Origin: JAKFXL01 sp947085765
Lineage (GTDB): Bacteria > Pseudomonadota > Gammaproteobacteria > Tenderiales > Tenderiaceae
Assembly (NCBI GenBank): GCA_947085765.1
Contig: CAMTXZ010000005.1
Span: 1 to 64,000 of the forward strand
Direction of reading: 5' to 3'
DNA: 64,000 bases
The notes under the pieces are model-generated. The model saw nothing but the letters and a program-made list of their open reading frames with translations, ran no database searches and was not told the DNA's origin. The translations under genes were made by a program, and so were the position numbers. Positions 52,687 through 61,571 of the stretch are shown piece after piece; the stretch's first letter is position 1, and each line of letters begins with the position of its first letter.

Positions 52687-54294
52687 ATGGTATTACTACT
52701 GACATTTGTGATTGCTATGCTCATCACTATGGTATTGATACCGCCGTTGATGCGGGGTGCAGCGCGTTTTAAGTTTGTTGATATACCCGATGGTCGCAAG
52801 GTTCATGTTGGCGCTATTCCCCGTATTGGTGGTATTGCTATGGCTATTGGTGCTGTGGTGCCGATGGTCATCTGGTTGCCGCTAAATAGTGAGGTGGCGG
52901 GTGTATTGATGGGGTTGGCAATAATCCTGATCTTCGGTGTTTGGGATGATCGTGTTGATCTTGACTACCGCCTTAAATTCTTAGGGCAGGGTATGGCGAT
53001 CGCCAGCATTATATTCTATGGTGATGTACATATAACCAGTATTCCATTTTTGGATATGGAGGAGTTGCCGTACTGGCTGAGTATATCGTTGACGATGTTT
53101 GTTTTGCTGGGAGTGACAAATGCGATAAATCTTAGTGATGGCCTTGATGGTCTTGCGGCAGGCACAACACTTCTGAGTTTAGGTTTGATTGCATTTCTTG
53201 CCTATGGTGTAGGGCTTAATGCTGTGAGTCTGATTGGCTTGGCGGTAATGGGAAGCATCCTCGGTTTTTTGCGTTTTAACACTCATCCAGCGCGTATTTT
53301 TATGGGTGATGGTGGTAGTCAATTACTGGGCCTGACAGTGGGTGTATTAGCGCTGATGCTAACCCAGGGACGACGTGCCGATTTTAGTCCCATGTTGCCG
53401 TTCCTTCTGCTGGGATTGCCACTGCTTGATACAGCCTTGGTGATGGCTAAGCGTATATCTGAAGGCAGGTCCCCTTTCAGTCCTGATCGCAATCATATCC
53501 ATCACCGGCTGCTGGCATTGGGGTTAAATCATTACGAAGTGGTTTTTGTCATTTATCTGCTGCAGGCATGTTTGGCGGCAGCTGCTTATCTTTTGCGTTA
53601 TGCACATGACTTAAGTGTATTGATGGTATTTTCGCTATTTTGTGGTGCGGTCATTACGCTCTTGTCACTGACGCAACAAGGGAACTGGCAGATGCCACGT
53701 ATTTCACCACAGCGTTTGAATCAGATTAGACGTGTTGGACGTGATGGTCTGTTAGCGCGGATTGCACTTGTTTATGTCATATTTATATTGCCATTTTTTA
53801 TGGTCTCTGCAGCATTTCTGGTCTCTGATGTCTCGGCTGATATTGCATTGTTGAGCTTGGCGCTGTTGTTGCTATTACTGTTTGAATACTGGCGCTGCCG
53901 TGAGTCTCTAATCTCATGGATAGAGCGAGGCATTGTGTATATTGTGGTGGCGGTTCTGCTATACCTTGTTGGATTCGCTCATGAAAAACTGCCGTTGAGT
54001 CAGTTTTTCTTTGCTGCATTGGTTGTTGCTGTTGTGATTGGTTTTAGGTATTCGAAGGATAATGGTTTTTCAGCTAACCCATCTGATTTCCTGATTGTTC
54101 TGTTGGCGATTGCCCTGCCGACATTGCCACAAGCACAACAAATAGCCCCTTTTTGGACCGACTACATCCCAAAACTTGTGGTGCTCTATTACGCCATCGA
54201 GATGGTGTTGCCAAGTGTGGCTAAACGTACCGGCATGGTTCGTCTTCTGACAAGTTCGATACTTGTGATTATTCTCATTCGTGGTGTTCTGTAA
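52687..54294 (+). CDS. Undecaprenyl-phosphate sugar-1-phosphate transferase (WecA/MraY family), C-terminally extended
   Basis: A 535-residue membrane protein. The first 330 residues match WecA-type transferases: V-D-I-P-D-G-R-K-V-H at about 32-41, I-P-R-I-G-G, G-V-W-D-D-R-V-D-L-D (metal site, near 88), N-A-I-N-L-S-D-G-L-D-G-L, M-G-D-G-G-S-Q-L-L-G, and H-I-H-H-R-L. This enzyme starts repeat-unit assembly by loading a sugar phosphate on the lipid carrier. Residues about 350-535 form an extra region with five or six hydrophobic helices that WecA lacks; its function is unknown. Confidence 0.9.
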   Translation: MVLLLTFVIAMLITMVLIPPLMRGAARFKFVDIPDGRKVHVGAIPRIGGIAMAIGAVVPMVIWLPLNSEVAGVLMGLAIILIFGVWDDRVDLDYRLKFLGQGMAIASIIFYGDVHITSIPFLDMEELPYWLSISLTMFVLLGVTNAINLSDGLDGLAAGTTLLSLGLIAFLAYGVGLNAVSLIGLAVMGSILGFLRFNTHPARIFMGDGGSQLLGLTVGVLALMLTQGRRADFSPMLPFLLLGLPLLDTALVMAKRISEGRSPFSPDRNHIHHRLLALGLNHYEVVFVIYLLQACLAAAAYLLRYAHDLSVLMVFSLFCGAVITLLSLTQQGNWQMPRISPQRLNQIRRVGRDGLLARIALVYVIFILPFFMVSAAFLVSDVSADIALLSLALLLLLLFEYWRCRESLISWIERGIVYIVVAVLLYLVGFAHEKLPLSQFFFAALVVAVVIGFRYSKDNGFSANPSDFLIVLLAIALPTLPQAQQIAPFWTDYIPKLVVLYYAIEMVLPSVAKRTGMVRLLTSSILVIILIRGVL

Positions 54295-54359
54295 TAGAAA
54301 TGTAAACAGACCGCGTTACAGTGACGCCATTCAAGTAATGTGTCACTGAAGGAATTCAC

Positions 54360-56759
54360 ATGTTCTCACCTCACCTGTTTCGTTGTGTCTCTGTTTTTGC
54401 CATAGGTAGTACGTTATTGCTCACGGCTTGTAATGGGGCGGATGGGCGTAAGGTTGAGTTTATGGAGCGTGGCAATCAATTATATGCGCAGGAAAATTAT
54501 GAGAAGGCACGGCTTGAATTTAAGAACGTGCTGCAGATTGATCCTAAAAATGTAGAGGCACTTTACCAGCTTGGCCAGCTTGATGAACTCTCCCAGAACT
54601 GGCGTTCAGCCGCTTCAAACTACCAGCGTGTGATCGATATTGATGCGGAGAATGTGGCAGCGCGTGTTCGTATGGGGCGACTCTACCTGCTCTCTGGTGC
54701 GGTTGATAAGGCCGTTGAATTGGCGGATGAGGCGCTGACTAAAGCGCCAGAGAATGCTGATGCTCTGGTGCTTAAGGCGGCGGTATTGGCTAAACAGCAG
54801 AAGTTGGACGAGGCAATGGTGATTGCCCGTCAGGTGGTGGAGAAGGACCCTTCTAATATTGATGCCATCATTCTGCTGGCTGGTCTGGAGCGGGTTCAGG
54901 GCAATACGAAGGAAGCGTTGGCACTGCTACAACAAGGTGCGATTAGTAATCCCAAACATTTGGGTATAAAGCTGGTATTGGCCGAAACACTCGGAGCGCA
55001 GGGTGATAGCACCCAAGGGGCGCAGATTTTACGTGATGTGATTACACTTAAACCCGATGATCTTTCACATCGTTTGCGTCTGGCCGCGTATCTGGAAGCG
55101 AATAAGGAGTATGTACAGGCCGAGTCGGTGCTGCGCGATGCAGTTGCGATGGATGATGATCAAGCGCGTGTGCGTCTGGTACTGGTAAATTTTATCCATC
55201 AGCATGGTACTCCAGAACAGTCTGCTGCGCAGTTGCAGGAGTTTATCAGCAAGGATCCCAAGGCCTATACGCTCCAGTTTGCGTTTGCCGCCGAGCGTGA
55301 ACGGATCGGGCAGACTGCTGAGGCAATAAGTACCTATAGAGATGTGATCAAGAGTGCTGAAGAGGGGCCGGCGGGATTAACCGCCCGTTCCCGACTCGCT
55401 CGTCTGTTAGTGACAGAGGGTAACAGCCAGGAAGCCGAACAGTTGATCGCTGAGGTGTTAAAGCAAAACGCTAATGATAGCGATGCGCTGTTGCTCCATG
55501 CCAGCATGGCATTGACTAAGGGTGATGCTGCAACGGCAGTGGCCAAGCTGCGTAATGTGCTGCGTGATCAGCCGGATAATCTTCAGGCTTTGAAGATGTT
55601 GGCTCAGGCTCATGCCCTCAACAACGAGCAGGAGCTGGCGTCAGAAGCCTTGCACAAGGCTGCGGTACTGGCACCAAAAGATATAGGAGTCAAGCTGGGG
55701 CTGGCCGAGATGTTGATGCGGCAAGGAAAGCTCAATACCGCACGCACGTTGGTTGAAGAGGTGTTGGCTGCCGATGCAACACAGCAGCAGGCGCTAGAGG
55801 CGATATTCAAATTTCAGATGGCGGGCAAGGAGTGGCAAGCGGCTGAGGCAACGGCGGCAACCATGCTCAAGGCTCATCCAGATCTGGCACAGGGCAATTA
55901 CTACAGCGGCGTGGTGCTGGAGGCACAGGGTAAGACTGGGGCGGCAATTGTCTCTTTCCACAAAGCACTGGAGAAGAGTCCTGAATCGGTTGAGCCGTTG
56001 TTGGCTATCGTCAAGGCTGAACTCTCGCAACGGCAGCCGCAAAAGGCATTGACACTGCTGGATAGTGTGATCAAGAAAAACCAGAACAATTTTGTCGCGC
56101 AAAATCTGCGCGGTGAGGTGTTGATGCTCCAGGGTAAGGCGGAGGAGGCCGAAAAGGCGTTTAGTAGCGCCATTGGACTTAACCCTAAAATTGCCTCTAC
56201 CTATCGCAATCTTGGTACTGCACGTCTGGCTCGTGATGATATGGCCGGTGCCTTCAAAGCGTATGAAGAGGGCATGAAGCAGCTACCCGATAATGAGATG
56301 TTGGCTTACTCCATGGCGGCGCTTGATGAACGTCAAGGGGAATTCGATCGCGCTATCAGTCGTTATGAAACGCTGCTCAAGCGTAATCCTAACTCGGCGA
56401 TGGCAAAAAATAATCTAGCCATGCTGTTGGTTACACATCGCAGCGATCAAGAGAGTCTTAATCGGGCACGCGATCTGGCATTGATGCTGTCAAGCAGTAG
56501 TGAGCCAGCCTACCTCGATACTGTAGGTTGGGTTCAGTACCGCCGTGCCGAGATTGATCAGGCACTCGCCACGCTTGAGAGTGCCTTGAAAAAAGTCCCT
56601 TCGGCGCCGCAGATAAATTACCACCTGGGCATGGTCTATTACAGCAAGGGTGACAGTGCTGCCGCGCTCCGTCACCTTGAACAGGCACTCTCCGCCAAGG
56701 TTGAGTTCCAGGGTATTGATGAAGCACGTACTACCTTGAATAAATTGAAGAGCAGTTGA
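54360..56759 (+). CDS. prsT: TPR-repeat lipoprotein PrsT
   Basis: A 799-residue lipoprotein. Lipobox L-L-T-A-C puts the acylated cysteine at 24. From about residue 35 to the end there are some twenty tetratricopeptide-type helix pairs (for example Y-E-K-A-R-L-E-F-K-N-V-L-Q-I-D-P-K-N). This length and location match PrsT of PEP-CTERM/exosortase loci, thought to scaffold the export machinery. Starts 65 bp after the transferase gene. Confidence 0.92.
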   Translation: MFSPHLFRCVSVFAIGSTLLLTACNGADGRKVEFMERGNQLYAQENYEKARLEFKNVLQIDPKNVEALYQLGQLDELSQNWRSAASNYQRVIDIDAENVAARVRMGRLYLLSGAVDKAVELADEALTKAPENADALVLKAAVLAKQQKLDEAMVIARQVVEKDPSNIDAIILLAGLERVQGNTKEALALLQQGAISNPKHLGIKLVLAETLGAQGDSTQGAQILRDVITLKPDDLSHRLRLAAYLEANKEYVQAESVLRDAVAMDDDQARVRLVLVNFIHQHGTPEQSAAQLQEFISKDPKAYTLQFAFAAERERIGQTAEAISTYRDVIKSAEEGPAGLTARSRLARLLVTEGNSQEAEQLIAEVLKQNANDSDALLLHASMALTKGDAATAVAKLRNVLRDQPDNLQALKMLAQAHALNNEQELASEALHKAAVLAPKDIGVKLGLAEMLMRQGKLNTARTLVEEVLAADATQQQALEAIFKFQMAGKEWQAAEATAATMLKAHPDLAQGNYYSGVVLEAQGKTGAAIVSFHKALEKSPESVEPLLAIVKAELSQRQPQKALTLLDSVIKKNQNNFVAQNLRGEVLMLQGKAEEAEKAFSSAIGLNPKIASTYRNLGTARLARDDMAGAFKAYEEGMKQLPDNEMLAYSMAALDERQGEFDRAISRYETLLKRNPNSAMAKNNLAMLLVTHRSDQESLNRARDLALMLSSSSEPAYLDTVGWVQYRRAEIDQALATLESALKKVPSAPQINYHLGMVYYSKGDSAAALRHLEQALSAKVEFQGIDEARTTLNKLKSS

Positions 56760-56770
56760 GAGTAGATGCA

Positions 56771-57922
56771 ATGAAGCGTGCGTTGATTACCGGCATCACC
56801 GGGCAAGATGGGGCTTATTTGGCAGAACTTCTGCTTAACAAGGGGTATGAAGTACATGGCATCAAACGGCGTAGCTCGTCGTTTAATACTGACCGTATCG
56901 ACCATCTCTATCAGGATCCTCATGAGAGTAGGCGGCGCCTGATCCTTCATTATGGTGACATGACTGATTCGACAAACTTGATTCGCATTGTGCAACAAGT
57001 GCAGCCAGACGAGATCTACAACCTTGCGGCACAGAGTCATGTGGCAGTCTCGTTTGAATCTCCTGAATACACCGCGAATGCTGATGGTATCGGTGTGCTG
57101 CGACTGCTTGAGGCGATTCGCATCCTGGGCCTGGAGCAGAAGACCCGTTTTTATCAGGCCTCTACCTCAGAGCTTTATGGCTTGGTGCAAGAGACGCCAC
57201 AACGCGAAACTACGCCGTTTTACCCGCGTTCGCCCTACGCAGCAGCAAAGCTCTATGGTTACTGGATCACCGTCAACTATCGCGAGGCCTACGGCATGTA
57301 TGCCTGCAATGGCATTCTATTCAACCATGAGAGCCCGATCCGCGGTGAGACCTTTGTTACCCGCAAAATTACCCGTGCCCTGGCGCGTATTGCGCTTGGC
57401 TTACAGCCCTCACTTTACCTTGGTAACATGGATGCTAAACGCGATTGGGGCCATGCCCGCGATTATGTCGAGATGCAGTGGTTGATGCTGCAACAGGAGG
57501 TAGCTCATGATTATGTAATTGCTACCGGCATTCAATACAGCGTACGTTGTTTTGTTGAGCAGGCGGCGCAGCATCTGGGCATCACCATCGCTTGGCATGG
57601 CACAGGTATTGACGAGGTGGGTATTGTCGAGGCCGTGGCGGGAGGTGACGTGCCTCTCATGAGTCAGCACGCTACTGGCATAAAACGTCCCGCTGTTAAA
57701 GCGGGGGATGTCATCGTACGGGTTGATCCCCGCTATTTTCGTCCGACTGAGGTGGAGAGCCTGCTGGGTGATGCTGAAAAAGCTCGCATCAATCTGGGGT
57801 GGACCCCACAGATCAGTTTTGCCGAACTTGTGGCTGAGATGATGAGTGAAGATCTGAAGGGCGCATCCCGTGACCATCTGGTGACACAGCACGGTTTTAA
57901 CGCCTATAGTCACCATGAATAA
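56771..57922 (+). CDS. gmd: GDP-mannose 4,6-dehydratase
   Basis: A 383-residue extended SDR enzyme. N-terminal NADP-binding G-I-T-G-Q-D-G at about 8-14; R-R-S-S-S-F-N-T-D-R near 34-43; catalytic Thr/Glu and Tyr-x3-Lys region in S-T-S-E-L-Y-G and S-P-Y-A-A-A-K; substrate motif N-H-E-S-P-I-R-G-E-T-F-V-T-R-K. It converts GDP-mannose to GDP-4-keto-6-deoxymannose, precursor of GDP-fucose and related sugars. The ATG at 56771 is preferred; the frame opens at 56756 within prsT. The next gene, fcl, completes GDP-L-fucose. Confidence 0.96.
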   Translation: MKRALITGITGQDGAYLAELLLNKGYEVHGIKRRSSSFNTDRIDHLYQDPHESRRRLILHYGDMTDSTNLIRIVQQVQPDEIYNLAAQSHVAVSFESPEYTANADGIGVLRLLEAIRILGLEQKTRFYQASTSELYGLVQETPQRETTPFYPRSPYAAAKLYGYWITVNYREAYGMYACNGILFNHESPIRGETFVTRKITRALARIALGLQPSLYLGNMDAKRDWGHARDYVEMQWLMLQQEVAHDYVIATGIQYSVRCFVEQAAQHLGITIAWHGTGIDEVGIVEAVAGGDVPLMSQHATGIKRPAVKAGDVIVRVDPRYFRPTEVESLLGDAEKARINLGWTPQISFAELVAEMMSEDLKGASRDHLVTQHGFNAYSHHE

Positions 57923-57946
57923 TTACGCAGGTGGTAGGACTATGGT

Positions 57947-58885
57947 ATGTCGAACACTATAAGTGCATCCTCAAGGATCTACGTTGCCGGCCATGGTGGA
58001 TTGGTTGGCGCGGCCATTGTCAGACGTTTGAGGGCAGAGGGGCTGGACAACCTTATTCTCCGTACACACAGCGAGCTTGATCTTAAAGATCAAACCGCAG
58101 TACGCAGTTTTTTTGCGCAAGAGCGCCCCGAGTTTGTCTTTGCTGCTGCCGCCAAAGTTGGCGGTATTCTGGCCAATAGTCTATGCCCCGCCGATTTTAT
58201 TTTCGATAACCTTCAGATACAGAATAATCTCATCGATTGTGCCTGGCGTAGTGGGGTGAAGAAACTGCTGTTTCTTGGTTCCTCGTGTATCTATCCGCGC
58301 AATGCCCCGCAGCCTATTAAAGAGGAGTATCTGCTGAGTGGATCCTTGGAAGAGAGCAACCAATGGTATGCCATAGCCAAGATTGCGGGGATTAAAATGT
58401 GTCAGGCCTATCGCCGCCAGTATGGTTTTAACGCCATTTCTGCAATGCCTACCAATCTCTATGGTCAGGGTGATAACTTCGATTTAACCAGCTCACATGT
58501 ATTGCCTGCGCTAATTCGCAAGTTCCATGAGGCTACGCTGCAATCAACGCCAGTAGTGGAGGTGTGGGGCACAGGCACACCACGGCGTGAATTTCTTCAT
58601 GTTGAAGATCTCGCCGATGCCTCTCTCTACCTCATGCGCCATTACGACGAAGAGCTACATATAAATGTAGGGGTTGGCAGCGATATCTCCATCCGTGAGC
58701 TGGCAGAGTTAATCCAGGCCATTACCGGTTATCAGGGCAAGATAGTGTGGGATGCAACCAAGCCTGATGGTACGCCGCGCAAGTTGCTGGATGTCAGCCG
58801 TATTCATGCGCTTGGTTGGCAAGCCCGTATTCCGCTGGATGAGGGGATACGTTTTACCTGGGAGTGGTATCGAAAACAGTTATGA
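57947..58885 (+). CDS. fcl: GDP-L-fucose synthase
   Basis: A 312-residue extended SDR epimerase/reductase. Y-V-A-G-H-G-G-L-V-G-A-A-I-V near 12-25 binds NADP. S-S-C near 115 and Y-A-I-A-K (about 143-147) give the Ser-Tyr-Lys set. N-L-Y-G-Q-G-D-N-F-D and R-R-E-F-L-H-V-E-D-L-A-D are conserved in the family (WcaG). It makes GDP-L-fucose from the Gmd product, indicating a fucose (6-deoxyhexose) in the polymer. A small gap of 24 bp separates it from gmd. Probably the last gene of the operon. Confidence 0.96.
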   Translation: MSNTISASSRIYVAGHGGLVGAAIVRRLRAEGLDNLILRTHSELDLKDQTAVRSFFAQERPEFVFAAAAKVGGILANSLCPADFIFDNLQIQNNLIDCAWRSGVKKLLFLGSSCIYPRNAPQPIKEEYLLSGSLEESNQWYAIAKIAGIKMCQAYRRQYGFNAISAMPTNLYGQGDNFDLTSSHVLPALIRKFHEATLQSTPVVEVWGTGTPRREFLHVEDLADASLYLMRHYDEELHINVGVGSDISIRELAELIQAITGYQGKIVWDATKPDGTPRKLLDVSRIHALGWQARIPLDEGIRFTWEWYRKQL

Positions 58886-59296
58886 GTTTGTAACTCTTGC
58901 CTCACTGCCGCGTTGGACCGTACGCCAGTGAGTGTATGAGTTGGCCCGGCTATGGGTTCGGTTTATATCATCGCCAATTCAGAACCGAGCCGTTTCTTGT
59001 TGAGTTTTTTGCCCATCGACACTCTTAATAGAATATCCTTCCCTCCGTGATAAGTTCATCCCAGCTGCCTTGCCGTTCTCAGTCGCATCAACAGGATAGT
59101 GACCCAAAGTCTATTGATCTACAGGGTAGATAGCCTTCCCCTGATAAGGGGTAATGGACTGATCAAGGTTTTTGCTGTGTCACCTATCTTTCCAGAATAA
59201 ATGGCCGATAGCTCTAAGATTCTCTATAAGTTAATTTATGATGGCGCTTACCAAAAATAATACTGAAAGGCATTTAACCGATTCAGGGGCGATTGT
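58886..59296. other. Noncoding spacer after the polysaccharide locus
   Basis: About 410 bp without a supported gene. It contains an inverted repeat CTCACTG (58901-58907) and CAGTGAG (58926-58932) about 15 bp after the fcl stop that could form a stem, without a T-run. It marks the likely end of the operon. The last part holds the AGGGGC ribosome-binding site at 59285-59290 for the histidine kinase. Confidence 0.45.
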
Positions 59297-61544
59297 GTGA
59301 TTCCAGGCCGACACTCCACAGAGATCAAACCAGACCAAAGCAAAGATATTCTGTTGCAGGAGGAGGTATCAGGGCTGTTGTATGACGGTTTACCTTCAGC
59401 CCTGTTCGCTAATGCGCTGCTCGCCACCCTATTAGTGTTTGTACAGTGGCCGGTGATTAATCCCATAGCAGCGAGTGGCTGGCTTGCTTGTATTGTTGGG
59501 TGTGGTGTTGGTAGTACGTATTGTGATGTATCTGAGCTATCGACGCCTTCGCGCTGTATCAGCGAGTCCAAAAATGGACCTTTTGCAACAGTTTCGTCTG
59601 GGGGCCATCGCCACCGGTGTGGTTTGGGGAATACATGTCCTGTTGCTCTTTCACGCTGAGGATATTGCTCATCAGGTCTTTTTAGTCTTTGTGATTGCTG
59701 GGGTCAGCTCGGGCGCTATCACCTCACTGAGTGCTGATCGCACCTCCGCGCTCGGTTTTGTAATTCCCTCCACATTTCCTCTGGTGCCTATGTTGCTCAT
59801 GGTTGGCGGTACGTTATCGTTGACTATGAGCGTGATGGTGCTGCTGTTTTTGGCGTACGTTATGGCGAGTTCCTCGCGCTTACAGTATCAACTCCATGAA
59901 AACATTCGTCTGCGCAACGAGTCAAGCGTGCAAGAGATTAATATTCGCCGTCAGCAGCAACTCAATAAAGTAATAGCCCATGCCCAGTCGGAATTCATTT
60001 GCGAAACAGATCGTCGCAAGGCTTTTGATGGTCTGCTCCTGGATATCCTTGAGTTAACCAGCAGTGAATATGGTTTTATTGGTGAGGTGCTCTATACCCA
60101 GCAGGGCGTCCCTTATCTGAAGACCTATGCCATCACCAACATCGCCTGGAATGACGCCACGCGCACTTTTTACGAGACCAATGCCCCGCAAGGCATGGAA
60201 TTTGGCAATATTAAAACGCTGTTTGGTGCTGCGCTGACCAGTGGACAACCCGTTATCGCCAATGACCCCTATCATGATCCGCGCCGTGGCGGTTTGCCTG
60301 AAGGGCACCCGGTGCTCAACGCTTTTCTCGGCATTCCAATTCACCATGGTGAGGTACTGGTGGCGATGATTGGCATCTCTAACCGGCCTGGGGGTTACGA
60401 TCAGGCGTTAGTTGATTATCTGCAGCCGCTTATCATTACCGTAGGACAACTTGTGGCGGCATTGCGTATTCAGCAACAGCATCAAATGAGTCAAAAGGCA
60501 CTGGATCAGTTCAAGAGTACGCTTGACCGTACACTCGACTGTGTTTTTATGTTTGATGCCATCAGTTTGAAATTCTTTTATGTCAATGAAGGTGGCTTAC
60601 GCCAAGTGGGATATAGCCGTGAGGAATTATTGACAATGCGGCCTTACGATATCAAACCGGATCTCAGTGAAAAGCAATTTCTCGAATTGATCGCGCCACT
60701 CATTAGTGGTGAAAAAGATATGCTGACATTTGAGACCATGCATCAGCATAAAAATGGCCAGTGTGTACCGGTGGAGATTTTTCTGCAGTACATGGCGCCA
60801 CAAGATGAACCCTCACGTTTTGTCGCCATCGTGCGTGACGTAACTGAACGCAAACGTATTGAACGCATGAAGAGTGAATTTGTCTCCACAGTCAGTCATG
60901 AGCTTCGCACACCGCTCACTTCAATTTCGGGCGCGTTAGGGTTGATTGCAGGGGGTGCTTTGGGTGTGTTTCCTGAAAAGGCGAACGAGCTTATTTCTAT
61001 CGCGCACAAAAACAGCCTGCGTCTGACTTTTCTGATTAATGATCTATTGGATATGGAAAAGCTGACAGCAGGAAAGGTGCAGTTTAATATGCAGATCTGC
61101 CCCTTGACGCCCCTGATAAAACAGGCTCTAGAAACGAATCGGATTTACGGTTCCGAGCGCCAGGTGACAATGAGATTAATTGAGCCGGTTGCTGAAGTGA
61201 TGGTACAGGTTGATGGCCAGCGGATCATGCAGGTGCTGTCGAATCTCTTGTCTAATTCCATCAAATTTTCACCCGAAAATGGGGCGGTCGATGTGACTGT
61301 CACCTTGAAGTCAGGATGGGTTCGAATCAGCGTGATCGACGATGGCCCCGGTATTCCCGCAACATTTCATGAACATGTTTTTCAGAAGTTTGCCCAGGCA
61401 GACTCCTCGGATACACGGCAAAAAGGCGGAACCGGTCTGGGTCTTGCGATTACCCGGGAATTGGTTGAGAGGATGGGCGGGCAGGTCGGGTTTGAGTCGG
61501 TTGAGAACGAAGGTGCCAGCTTCTTTTTCGAACTTCCTGTGTAA
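59297..61544 (+). CDS. Membrane GAF/PAS hybrid sensor histidine kinase, frameshifted near N-terminus
   Basis: A kinase of about 748 residues when a frameshift is corrected. GTG at 59297 with AGGGG upstream opens M-I-P-G-R-H-S-T-E, then membrane helices W-P-V-I-N-P-I-A-A-S-G-W-L-A. There the frame breaks; skipping the T at 59489 continues V-L-L-G-V-V-L-V-V-R-I-V-M-Y in the other frame, which runs to 61544. A duplicated CTTG (59483-59490) explains the +4 insertion. After several helices come a GAF domain (about 225-390), a PAS domain (about 405-520), HisKA with S-H-E-L-R-T-P-L, and HATPase with N-L-L-S-N-S-I-K-F, D-D-G-P-G-I-P and G-T-G-L-G-L-A-I. The part from GTG 59475 alone encodes 689 residues but lacks a ribosome-binding site. 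The signal sensed is unknown. Confidence 0.78.
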
Positions 61545-61571
61545 ACAGCATACACAAACACTGTTTTTGTT

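Noticed and set aside
58901..58932. Inverted repeat after fcl considered as a strong terminator
   Set aside because: The stem is only seven pairs with an 18-base loop and no T-run follows, so it is mentioned only within the spacer.
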